From NCBI GenBank assembly GCA_002691795.1, contig NZIY01000054.1, positions 1 through 12,279 on the forward strand: a stretch of 12,279 nt of DNA. The letters are read 5' to 3'. Of the stretch, positions 1 through 7,078 are shown in pieces. The stretch comes from SAR116 cluster bacterium. GTDB taxonomy: Bacteria; Pseudomonadota; Alphaproteobacteria; Puniceispirillales; Marisalimonadaceae. The notes beneath the pieces were generated by a model. The model ran no database searches. It worked only from the letters and a program-made list of their open reading frames with translations, and had not been told where the DNA came from. The stretch's first letter is position 1, and the number at the start of each line of letters is the position of its first letter. The position numbers and the translations under genes were made by a program.

Positions 1-18
1 TATTTTATTCTTAACTAC

Positions 19-37
19 TAATGTTATTATAACATTA
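19..37. promoter_or_regulatory. Operator-like inverted repeat upstream of tctC
   Basis: Two perfect 8-base arms, TAATGTTA and TAACATTA, are separated by TTA. A -10-like hexamer TATAAC at 28-33 lies inside the repeat, so a dimeric regulator bound here would block a promoter placed there. No convincing -35 element can be read, and the window begins only 18 bases upstream. TTT operons are commonly controlled by substrate-responsive regulators, but no regulator gene is present in this window, so the binding protein is unknown. In AT-rich DNA such repeats can also arise by chance. Confidence 0.45.
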
Positions 38-42
38 AACTT

Positions 43-56
43 CCAGCATATGCTGG
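43..56. promoter_or_regulatory. Perfect 14-bp palindrome in the tctC leader
   Basis: CCAGCATATGCTGG is fully self-complementary with no spacer and is markedly more GC-rich than the surrounding DNA. It lies between the candidate -10 and the tctC ribosome binding site, so it would fall in the 5' untranslated region. It could be a second protein-binding site or a short mRNA hairpin near the translation start. A zero-loop palindrome is a poor hairpin, which slightly favours an operator. The role is inferred. Confidence 0.4.
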
Positions 57-67
57 TTAATCATTAT

Positions 68-72
68 GGAGG
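68..72 (+). promoter_or_regulatory. Shine-Dalgarno sequence of tctC
   Basis: GGAGG lies 7 bases upstream of the ATG at 80 and fixes that start. It is a consensus-strength site, whereas tctB and tctA have no comparable signal. This fits the need for more periplasmic binding protein than membrane subunits. Confidence 0.8.
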
Positions 73-79
73 AAATTAA

Positions 80-1057
80 ATGATTAAATCTACTACACTT
101 TTTAAAGTTGGTACTGGATTAGCTGCAATAGTTTCTGCAATTGCTTTTACTACAGGTCCATCTTTAGCTGCCAAAAAACCTGCTATTGAAGTTGTAACTC
201 ATGCAGGTGCAGGTGGTGGTACTGATGTTAACTCAAGAATGATGATGTTAAGATCAAGGAGAACTTTGAAACAAGATATGGTTGTTGTTAATAAAAGAGG
301 TGGCGGTGGAGCTGCTGCAATGAATTACTTTATGACAAGGCCTGCAGACGGAAATACAATTCTAACTTTTACAGTTGGTCATGCTATAACAATGGCAATG
401 GGTAAAACTAAATTAAAAGTTAGTGATATGGCTCCAATAGCAAGAGGTACTAATGACCCTCAAATTCTTATGGTTAATTGTAAAAAAAGTCCTTATAAAA
501 CACCTGAAGACTTTGTTGCTGGAATGAAAAAAGGAGACAAAATCACGTTTGGTGGAACTCACACAGGAACTATCGATCATATAACAGTTTATATGTGGGC
601 TAAGAGATTAGGTCAAAAAATGCCAAAATATATCCCTTATAAGGGGGGTGGAGAACTAGCTACTAGATTAGTTGCTGGAGAAGTTGACGTAGGAACACTT
701 AATTTGTCTGAAGCAGCTGCACCAGTAGAAGCTGGTGATATTTGTCCGTTAGTTATCTTAGCAGAAAATGGAATGGCACCTATTCCAAAAGCTAAAACAG
801 CTAAATCTCTCGGTATAGATTTAGTTCTTTCAACAACTAGAGGATTTGTTACTCATGCTGGTGTTGATAAAGCTAGAGTTTCAGCACTTGAAAAAGGAAT
901 GGCAAAAGCTATGAAACATTCAATGTATCAGGCTTATTTAGCAAATTCTGGACTTGATAATACTTCACCTCAACCTTCAGGACCATGGGCTAAGCAAATT
1001 GCATTTATGGTTGGTGAATTTGGACCAGCTCTTAAAGAAATGGGCTTAATGAAGTAA
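80..1057 (+). CDS. tctC: TTT transporter periplasmic solute-binding protein (TctC/Bug family)
   Basis: This is the binding protein of a tripartite tricarboxylate transporter; it captures a small organic anion in the periplasm and delivers it to TctAB. The 325-residue length is typical of the family. Residues 1-30 form a signal peptide: lysine at position 3, a hydrophobic core, and SLA before a likely cut at 30/31. The mature N-terminus carries the family pattern of a beta strand followed by GAGGGTD and NSR (about 43-53). A second glycine-rich loop, NKRGGGGAAA, lies at 71-80 and ADGNT at 89-93, as in other Bug proteins. It is the first gene of tctC-tctB-tctA and has a strong ribosome binding site. 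TTT ligands vary widely (citrate, dicarboxylates, aromatic acids, thio-acids), so the substrate cannot be read from sequence. The family call is firm; the substrate is unknown. Confidence 0.93.
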   Translation: MIKSTTLFKVGTGLAAIVSAIAFTTGPSLAAKKPAIEVVTHAGAGGGTDVNSRMMMLRSRRTLKQDMVVVNKRGGGGAAAMNYFMTRPADGNTILTFTVGHAITMAMGKTKLKVSDMAPIARGTNDPQILMVNCKKSPYKTPEDFVAGMKKGDKITFGGTHTGTIDHITVYMWAKRLGQKMPKYIPYKGGGELATRLVAGEVDVGTLNLSEAAAPVEAGDICPLVILAENGMAPIPKAKTAKSLGIDLVLSTTRGFVTHAGVDKARVSALEKGMAKAMKHSMYQAYLANSGLDNTSPQPSGPWAKQIAFMVGEFGPALKEMGLMK

Positions 1058-1069
1058 ATAAAAAGGTAG

Positions 1070-1093
1070 TGCCCTCTGCTACATCAGAGGGCA
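1070..1093 (+). terminator. Intercistronic hairpin between tctC and tctB
   Basis: TGCCCTCTG pairs perfectly with CAGAGGGCA over 9 bp around a 6-base loop (CTACAT). It starts 12 bases after the tctC stop. The stem is strikingly GC-rich for this genome. Only a weak, interrupted T-run follows (TGTCTTTC), so it may act as a partial terminator or an mRNA 3'-end stabiliser rather than a full stop. Such elements typically raise the level of binding-protein mRNA over that of the membrane subunits. The AGAGGG in its 3' arm is also the only Shine-Dalgarno-like sequence upstream of tctB, about 15 bases away. Confidence 0.7.
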
Positions 1094-1106
1094 TGTCTTT
1101 CAAATT

Positions 1107-1568
1107 ATGTCTAATAAATTTTATACAATCCCATTATTTCTAACAATTTTTTCAATTATAATAATTGGAATATCAATGCAGTTAGACACCTCGCCAGAGA
1201 TGATTGTAGGTGATAGCATGCAAGCAAGATCCTTTCCAATATTTTTAATGGTTTTAAATCTTATTTTAATATCTGTTTTAACTTTTCAGTATAAAAAGAA
1301 TAAACAAGATCTAATTAAATTAGAAAAATTTCCAACTTGGGGTAGCATGGGATTATTTTTAATATTCTATTTACTAACAGTTTACACAGATATGTTTATT
1401 GGAATCTTTGTTGTAATGTTGTTGATGGGTTTATTATGGGGTGAAAAAAGAATTTGGGTTTCTTTTTTAACAGCAACCCTTACACCTTTATTTATATTTT
1501 TATTATTTGATTTCGTTTTAAAAATAAGATTTCCAAGGGGAATTCTTATGAATATGTATTATGGTTAG
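1107..1568 (+). CDS. tctB: TTT transporter small membrane subunit TctB
   Basis: This is the small integral-membrane subunit of the TTT system, which pairs with TctA in the inner membrane. The 153-residue length fits the family. Hydrophobic segments are visible at about 6-24, 43-61, 80-110 and 117-138, giving the usual four- to five-helix profile. ARSFP (40-44), in the loop before helix 2, and the C-terminal FPRG (142-145) match conserved TctB positions. TctB sequences are poorly conserved, so the assignment rests partly on position between tctC and tctA. The ATG at 1107 has no nearby ribosome binding site. The nearest candidate sits in the upstream hairpin, which suggests weak or structure-dependent initiation. 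tctA follows after 17 bases. Confidence 0.88.
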   Translation: MSNKFYTIPLFLTIFSIIIIGISMQLDTSPEMIVGDSMQARSFPIFLMVLNLILISVLTFQYKKNKQDLIKLEKFPTWGSMGLFLIFYLLTVYTDMFIGIFVVMLLMGLLWGEKRIWVSFLTATLTPLFIFLLFDFVLKIRFPRGILMNMYYG

Positions 1569-1585
1569 AGTTTTGGTTTTGTATT

Positions 1586-3067
1586 ATGTTTGAACAAGCA
1601 ATAATGGCAATGGCATCAGTTGCAACTGATCCATATTTACTTTTTTTGATTTTTGCAACAACTGTATTAGGAGTTATTATTGGAGTTTTACCTGGTTTAG
1701 GAGCAACTACTGGTGCTGCTTTACTACTACCTTTTACACTAACAATGGATCCTGTGCATGCTATTGCCGTTCTTGCGACAATATATGTATCGGCTACTTT
1801 TGCAGGCTCAATAACTGCAATATTAATAAATACACCTGGAACATCAGCTGCTGCCGCTACTACTTTTGATGGTTATCCTCTTGCACAAAAAGGTGAAGCA
1901 GGAAGAGCTTTAGGTGTAGCTGTAATTTCAAGTACAGTCGGTGGTGTATTTTCTGTAATAATCTTATGCTTTGCTGCACCTTTGCTAGCAAGAGTAGCAT
2001 ATGAATTTCGTTCTCCAGAATATTTTGCTTTAACAGTTTTTGGATTGTCAATGCTAGCAAGTATTAGTGCTGGAGGTGCAGTAAAAAATTTGATTGGTGG
2101 AATCTTTGGAGTTTGGTTATCAACAATTGGAGCTGAAAGAGTAACAGGGATTGAAAGATTCATGTTCGGCAATTATGAACTCTACGAAGGTCTCCATTTT
2201 GTTCCGATATTTATTGGTCTCTTTGCAATATCAGAACTCTTAGTTCAGTCAAAAACTGTAAACAAAATTGTTAATACTGTTAGTATGAAAGCAGTGAAAT
2301 TGCCAACAAAAGAAGATTATAAAAGAATTTGGAAAACAATTTTAAGATCATGTGGAATTGGAACTTTCATTGGCGTGCTGCCCGCAGAAGGCGCAACTGT
2401 AGCATCAATGATTGGATATTCTGAAGCAAGAAGATGGTCTAAAAATAAAGAAGAATTTGGCAAAGGTTCCGTTGAAGGAATAGCTGGTGCTGAAGCTGCT
2501 AATAATGCAGCAACTGGTGGTGCTATGGTGCCTACCATGGTTCTAGGAATCCCAGGAAGTGGTACCACAGCAATTATATTAGTTGGCTTAATGGTACATG
2601 GATTAAGACCAGGCGTATATCTATTTACAGAACAAGTTGAAAAAGTTTATCAAATCTTTGGTTCAATGTTTTTTGCTAACATTATGTTTATGCTTATGGG
2701 ACTTTATGCTGCAAAGTTTTTTGCTAGAGTTTCACTAGTTCCTACAGCTATATTGTGGCCAATTGTGTTTGGGCTTTCTGTTATAGGTGCATATGCTTTT
2801 CAAGGTCAACTTTTAGATGTATGGCTTGCATTAATATTTGGGGTAATTGGTTTCTTTGCACGCAGACATGGTTTCTCAGTAGCTCCAATTGCTGTAGGCT
2901 TAATTCTTGGTGAAATGGTTGAAACAAATTTACAACATTCTCTAAAAATGTTTGATGGCGCTTGGTGGATGATTTTTGCTCAACCTCTTGCACTTATGTT
3001 TTTAATATTTGCATTTTTAGGATTATGTGGTCCATATCTATATTCATTAATTATAAAGAGAAAGTAA
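1586..3067 (+). CDS. tctA: TTT transporter large permease subunit TctA
   Basis: This is the large permease that moves the substrate across the inner membrane, driven by an ion gradient in characterised members. The length (493 residues) and many hydrophobic helices are typical. The family's internal duplication is visible: GVLPGLGATTGA at 33-44 recurs as GVLPAEGATVAS at 263-274, and INTPGTSAAA at 81-90 is echoed by LGIPGSGTTA at 320-329. DGYPLAQKGEAGRALG (95-110) is another strongly conserved TctA stretch. No clear Shine-Dalgarno sequence precedes the ATG, so translation may be coupled to tctB. The 3' end overlaps the convergent TauE/SafE gene by 17 bp, with no terminator visible between them. 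Confidence 0.95.
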   Translation: MFEQAIMAMASVATDPYLLFLIFATTVLGVIIGVLPGLGATTGAALLLPFTLTMDPVHAIAVLATIYVSATFAGSITAILINTPGTSAAAATTFDGYPLAQKGEAGRALGVAVISSTVGGVFSVIILCFAAPLLARVAYEFRSPEYFALTVFGLSMLASISAGGAVKNLIGGIFGVWLSTIGAERVTGIERFMFGNYELYEGLHFVPIFIGLFAISELLVQSKTVNKIVNTVSMKAVKLPTKEDYKRIWKTILRSCGIGTFIGVLPAEGATVASMIGYSEARRWSKNKEEFGKGSVEGIAGAEAANNAATGGAMVPTMVLGIPGSGTTAIILVGLMVHGLRPGVYLFTEQVEKVYQIFGSMFFANIMFMLMGLYAAKFFARVSLVPTAILWPIVFGLSVIGAYAFQGQLLDVWLALIFGVIGFFARRHGFSVAPIAVGLILGEMVETNLQHSLKMFDGAWWMIFAQPLALMFLIFAFLGLCGPYLYSLIIKRK

Positions 3068-3821
3068 AATCATAATTTAAAAATCCATTCATTATTAGAT
3101 ATATTGAAATAATTGTTAAAATTGAATTAAGAAAAATCTTAAAGTATTTTTGACCAAATTTTATTAATACTTTTTTCCCGATGTATGTACCTATAAACCC
3201 TGTAATTATCATCAAAAAAATAATGTAAAAATAATCTGAAAAACTAAATCCCATAAATCCAAAAACCAAAACTTTTACTGCATGTTGCATTGACATTAAA
3301 GCAGAATGAGTTGCCGTATGGCTGAGAGGATTTAAATTCATTGTCTTAACCATACTAGCTATAAAAGGTCCAGTAGCACCAAAAAACATAGTTAAAAAAC
3401 TTGAAAAAACTCCACCAAAAAAAATGTATTTTGATTTAATTTCAGGTATCTTTCCATAAACTGTCCACAAAATAAAAGTGCCTACTATTAACTGAATAAA
3501 CCAAGCTGGAAACTGTATGAAAGTATAACCTCCAAATAAACTTCCAATAATAGTACCGAGAAAAAAAGGTAGAATTGGATTTTTATAAATATCTTTAATC
3601 ATAAGAAGCATTCTTCCAAAATTTGAAGCAATCTGAACAGAGCCATGGACAGGAAGTAAAGCTATTGGATTTAAAAAAATTGCTAATAGTCCTAAAAAAA
3701 CTGCCCCACCTCCTATGCCAAAAGCTGCTGAAATAAAAGAAGTGAACATACTTGAAAATATAAGAAATATTATACTAAAGTTTGATAACTCTTCTGGAAA
3801 AGTTATAAATTGAAATTCCAT
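3051..3821 (-). CDS. TauE/SafE (TSUP) family anion exporter
   Basis: This is a 256-residue inner-membrane protein of the TauE/SafE family. Characterised members export sulfite, sulfoacetate or related anions, while others move different organic anions. Most of the chain is hydrophobic, with roughly seven to eight helices. Family hallmarks are the glycine-rich N-terminal helix GIGGGAVFLG (35-44), followed by an N-P turn at 51-52, and the repeat-related FFGATGPF (146-153) in the second half, followed by a THSALMSMQH segment (171-180). It starts 7 bases after the stop of the upstream ThDP-enzyme gene, so the two are almost certainly co-transcribed. That pairing suggests it exports a product or inhibitor made by that enzyme. 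Sulfite is possible given the sulfur-linked neighbours, but TSUP substrates cannot be predicted from sequence alone. Confidence 0.85.
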   Translation of the reverse strand: MEFQFITFPEELSNFSIIFLIFSSMFTSFISAAFGIGGGAVFLGLLAIFLNPIALLPVHGSVQIASNFGRMLLMIKDIYKNPILPFFLGTIIGSLFGGYTFIQFPAWFIQLIVGTFILWTVYGKIPEIKSKYIFFGGVFSSFLTMFFGATGPFIASMVKTMNLNPLSHTATHSALMSMQHAVKVLVFGFMGFSFSDYFYIIFLMIITGFIGTYIGKKVLIKFGQKYFKIFLNSILTIISIYLIMNGFLNYDFTFSL

Positions 3822-3828
3822 TTAAACT

Positions 3829-5481
3829 TTACTTTTCTGTAAAGGGTGGAGGTATAAAATATCTCGGTAATTCACCAATGCTATTTATGTCTATCTCTAA
3901 CAATATTGGGCCAGATAAGTTAAAAGCTTTTTTCAAACTATTTTCAAATTCACTTGAGGATTTTACAATTAAATATTTCATTTTCACAGTATCTGCAAGC
4001 TCTTTAAAATTTGGGACTTGCAGGTCCGCAAAATTTTTTCTTCCTCCATATAAACTATCTTGAATATGTTTTATAACTCCATAACCTTTATCATTCATTA
4101 CCATAAAAATAATGTTGCTATTGATTTCGACTGCTGTCCATAATTCAGAAATATTTAACATAAATCCACCATCACCACACATGGCAATTGATTTAATTTT
4201 TTCTTCTGTTGCTAGAGAAGCTCCAATTCCAAGAGACATTCCAGGACCTATCCCTGCCCCAACTGGATAAATATTTTGATACCATTTTTGAACTGGCATT
4301 AATCTATTTCCCCAAGTACTATTTGAAATAGTAACATCTCTAATCCATCTAGCATTTTTTGGAAGATTTCTTTCTATTATTTCAGGAAACTCTCCATAAA
4401 TTTGAAGAAATTCTTTATAATCTTTTTTTATTTCTTTTTTTAAAGATTTTACTTCGTTTATCCAATTTTTGTCTATAATTCCAATATTACTAAATCTTTT
4501 ATAAAGATTTTCCAAAACTTTTTTTCCATCGCCTAAATGGAATATTTTTGAAGAGTAAGTTCTGTTTTTTGCGTTTGGATCTATATCAATTTGTAAAAGA
4601 TTATCTGGTAGTACTAAAGACATATCTTTTGTTTCATGTCCTCTTAATCTACTCCCAACAACAATCATTAAGTCAAGTGAAGAATAAAATTTTTCAGCTT
4701 TTGGAATTGCATTAAATGAACCTAAGCACATATCATGATTTTCATCAATAACACCTCTTCCTTGTGTACTTGTTACAACTGCAAAACCTAACTCTACAAA
4801 TTTTGAAACTTCAAAATTAAGTTTTTTTGCGCCATTACCAATCCATAATATTTTTCTTTTTGATTTTCTAATTTGTTCTTCTATTAGATCTAATGAATTT
4901 AAATCACCTAAAGGAATGTTTTTTTCCTTAATATGCACTTTACTAAATGTTTTTTGTTTTTTAATGATTGTTCGTTGAATATCTATTGGAACTTCAATTG
5001 AAACTGGACCAGTTGGCGGTGTTATGGCGTCTTCTAAAGCTTTTTCTAACACGTCTAGAACGTCTTTAGACGATGATATTCTATAAGCTTTTTTTGAAAC
5101 AGATTTCATCATTTCTAATTGATTGGGAACATCATGAACAGTACCTTGCTGTTTATCTAAATTTTGTGTAGCAGTTTGTCCAGTTATATGGAGTAATGGT
5201 GTTCCAGCAAATCTTGCCTCAACAAGAGCTCCTACAACATTAGCTGCACCAGGACCTGTACTAGTAACTACAACCCCTACATTATTAGATGATCTAGCGA
5301 AGCCGTCAGCCATATGACCAGCACCCATTTCTCCTCTAGCTGGTATAAATTTAATTAAATTTCTTTTGGCGATTGCATCAAGAATAGGAATGTTATGAAC
5401 AGATACAACTCCAAATACAGTATTTAAATTATTTTCAAATAGAAAATCTGATATTAGGTCACCAATATTGTACTCTTTCAT
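3829..5481 (-). CDS. ThDP-dependent enzyme, acetolactate-synthase-like
   Basis: This is a thiamine-diphosphate enzyme of the IlvB/benzoylformate-decarboxylase superfamily, likely decarboxylating a 2-oxo acid or ligating the resulting aldehyde unit. I start it at 5481, where AGAGGA lies 4 bases upstream; an in-frame ATG at 5496 lacks any such site and would add MIEDK. Numbered from 5481 it has 550 residues. The N-terminal PYR domain contains RGEMGAGHMADGFAR (49-63), whose glutamate (E51) activates the cofactor, and TSTGPGAAN (73-81). The central domain has a Rossmann-like WIGNG and VVGSRLRG. The C-terminal PP domain has the ThDP/Mg motif: GDGG at 436-439 and ND at 463-464. It does not resemble sulfoacetaldehyde acetyltransferase in its N-terminal motif, and true acetolactate synthase is unlikely without a small-subunit gene. 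The exact substrate is unknown. Confidence 0.85.
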   Translation of the reverse strand: MKEYNIGDLISDFLFENNLNTVFGVVSVHNIPILDAIAKRNLIKFIPARGEMGAGHMADGFARSSNNVGVVVTSTGPGAANVVGALVEARFAGTPLLHITGQTATQNLDKQQGTVHDVPNQLEMMKSVSKKAYRISSSKDVLDVLEKALEDAITPPTGPVSIEVPIDIQRTIIKKQKTFSKVHIKEKNIPLGDLNSLDLIEEQIRKSKRKILWIGNGAKKLNFEVSKFVELGFAVVTSTQGRGVIDENHDMCLGSFNAIPKAEKFYSSLDLMIVVGSRLRGHETKDMSLVLPDNLLQIDIDPNAKNRTYSSKIFHLGDGKKVLENLYKRFSNIGIIDKNWINEVKSLKKEIKKDYKEFLQIYGEFPEIIERNLPKNARWIRDVTISNSTWGNRLMPVQKWYQNIYPVGAGIGPGMSLGIGASLATEEKIKSIAMCGDGGFMLNISELWTAVEINSNIIFMVMNDKGYGVIKHIQDSLYGGRKNFADLQVPNFKELADTVKMKYLIVKSSSEFENSLKKAFNLSGPILLEIDINSIGELPRYFIPPPFTEK

Positions 5482-5496
5482 TTTATCCTCTATCAT
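5468..5496 (+). promoter_or_regulatory. Candidate promoter for the rhodanese gene
   Basis: On the plus strand, TTGTAC (5468-5473) and TATCAT (5491-5496) are spaced by 17 bases, within and just before the 5' end of the divergent ThDP-enzyme gene. Initiation near 5503 would leave a leader of about 19 bases with no Shine-Dalgarno sequence. An alternative -10, TATAAA at 5511-5516, would make the message essentially leaderless. Evidence is limited to these hexamer matches. Confidence 0.3.
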
Positions 5497-5515
5497 GAAA
5501 AATTAAATAATATAA

Positions 5516-5543
5516 ATTATAATGAAAAAATATATTAAAGCAA
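5516..5543 (-). promoter_or_regulatory. Candidate promoter for the ThDP enzyme-tauE pair
   Basis: On the minus strand, TATAAT (5516-5521) is a perfect -10 hexamer, preceded 16 bases upstream by TTGCTT (5538-5543), a three-of-six match to the -35 consensus. Transcription would begin near 5509 and give a leader of roughly 28 bases carrying the AGAGGA ribosome binding site. The -35 lies inside the first codons of the divergent rhodanese gene. TATAAT is common by chance in such AT-rich DNA. Confidence 0.4.
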
Positions 5544-7078
5544 AAGACGTGAAAGATTTATTTTCAGGTTTATCTGAATTCTCTTTAATTGATATTAGAG
5601 AAATTGGGCAACATACAAATGGACATCCTTTTTTTTCAATTTCCATACCTTTTAGTGTTTTTGAAAGTAAAATTGTCGAACTAGTACCATGTAAAGAAAC
5701 ATTGATAATTTTAATGGATAACAATGATGGTCTTTCTGAAATAGTAAAAGAAATAGCATTAGAAATTGGTTACAAAAATATTCAAATTTTAAAGAATGGT
5801 GTTTTTGGGTGGGAAGAGTCTGGCTATTATTTGTTTAAAGGAATTCATGTTCCTAGTAAAGCATTTGGTGAATTAGTTGAATTAAAAAAACATACTCCTC
5901 ATATCAAACCATCAGAGCTAAGAAAAAAAATAAAACAAAATGATAATATTATTATAATTGATGGTAGACCAATCGATGAATTTAAAAAAATGAATATTCC
6001 ATTTGGAATTTGTTGTCCAAATATGGAGGTCCCAATAAGAATTGGAAAAGAAATTGACGATAAAACTGAAATAATTGTTAATTGTGCTGGAAGAACACGC
6101 TCAATTATTGGAGCTCAAAATCTAATTAATTTTGGTATAAAAAACAAAGTAAGAGCGCTTGAAAATGGTACACAAGGTTGGACTTTATCTGGATATAAAC
6201 TAGAGCACAACAAAACACGATCATTGGATTTAGATGAAATAAAATCTGATAAAGTTAAGTATCATGAATCAGCATCAAAAATTATTAAAAACTTTAATTT
6301 AAAGAAGATTAATTTAAAAAAGATGAACTTTTTTCTTCAAGACAAAACAAAAAATACTTTTGTATTTAATATCACAGCAAATAAAAAATTTTCAGAAAAC
6401 AAGCTTCATTTAAGAAATGCTCCAGGAGGTCAGTTAATACAAAGTACTGATAGCTTTATTGGTGTTTTTAATTGTAAAGTTATTTTAATAGATGATGGAG
6501 ATTTATTACGATCAGCATTAACAGCCTCCTGGTTGAAACAAATGGGTTATGATGTTTATATTTTTGAAGATGATTCTAATTATTTAAAAAACTTCTTTGA
6601 TCAGAAAAAAGAATTTATTATTCCAAAAGCAAAAGTTATTGGAAATAGTGATTTAAAAAAAATTTTGAAATTAAATTTGTTAGATATTAGAACAAGTAAC
6701 GAATTTAAAGAAGCCAATATAAAAAGAACTAAATGGATTAATAGAGTGAACTTAAGATCTGCTAATTTTAATAAAAATAAAGATTTTTTATTAATTTATA
6801 GTGATTTAGTAAAAGCAGAACTCATTTATAAAGACATTACTTCTAAATATAAAACCTCCGTATATTTTTATAAATTTGATAAAGATTTTGTTTTATCGCA
6901 TGACCTTTGTTCAAAAAAAGGGGCTTTCATAAAGAAAGAAAATTGTATTGACTTTATTTACCATACATATAAAAGACATCTTGGAAACAGATCACATTCT
7001 CGAGCATACTTAAGTTGGGAAAAAGGATTATTGGATCATATGGATGATCAAGAAAAAAATAGATTTAAAATTCTTTAA
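5522..7078 (+). CDS. Four-domain rhodanese-like protein, one active site
   Basis: This is a 518-residue cytoplasmic protein (no signal peptide or membrane segment) built from tandem rhodanese-like folds. Domain 1 (about 5-107) has the LIDIRE start and a GVFGWEESGY end, but its active-site loop reads MDNNDG with no cysteine. Domain 2 (about 128-227) has IIIDGRPIDEF and an intact loop CAGRTRS with catalytic cysteine C188, ending in GTQGWTLSGY. Domain 3 (about 278-350) has IDDGDLLRSA where the loop should be, with no cysteine. Domain 4 (about 374-455) starts LLDIRTSNEF and has YSDLVKA, again with no cysteine. The tail SRAYLSWEKGLLDHMD resembles the end of multi-rhodanese proteins in other proteobacteria. 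Sulfur transfer to an acceptor thiol or cyanide-like nucleophile is the likely chemistry, with three domains probably structural. There is no Shine-Dalgarno sequence. The 3' end overlaps the convergent cupin gene by 14 bp. The physiological donor is unknown. Confidence 0.82.
   Translation: MKKYIKAKDVKDLFSGLSEFSLIDIREIGQHTNGHPFFSISIPFSVFESKIVELVPCKETLIILMDNNDGLSEIVKEIALEIGYKNIQILKNGVFGWEESGYYLFKGIHVPSKAFGELVELKKHTPHIKPSELRKKIKQNDNIIIIDGRPIDEFKKMNIPFGICCPNMEVPIRIGKEIDDKTEIIVNCAGRTRSIIGAQNLINFGIKNKVRALENGTQGWTLSGYKLEHNKTRSLDLDEIKSDKVKYHESASKIIKNFNLKKINLKKMNFFLQDKTKNTFVFNITANKKFSENKLHLRNAPGGQLIQSTDSFIGVFNCKVILIDDGDLLRSALTASWLKQMGYDVYIFEDDSNYLKNFFDQKKEFIIPKAKVIGNSDLKKILKLNLLDIRTSNEFKEANIKRTKWINRVNLRSANFNKNKDFLLIYSDLVKAELIYKDITSKYKTSVYFYKFDKDFVLSHDLCSKKGAFIKKENCIDFIYHTYKRHLGNRSHSRAYLSWEKGLLDHMDDQEKNRFKIL

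Noticed and set aside
1860..2993. Several minus-strand open frames inside tctA
   Set aside because: They lie opposite a complete, well-conserved permease gene, have low-complexity compositions and no ribosome binding sites or recognisable domains.
3829..5481. Sulfoacetaldehyde acetyltransferase (Xsc) for the ThDP enzyme
   Set aside because: The neighbouring TauE/SafE gene invites this call, but the N-terminal cofactor region (RGEMGAGHMADG) does not look like the Xsc version, and no phosphotransacetylase gene is nearby.
5503..5724. 73-residue minus-strand frame across the rhodanese start
   Set aside because: It is antisense to the conserved first rhodanese domain and has no recognisable domain or ribosome binding site; its tail consists of AT-rich intergenic codons.
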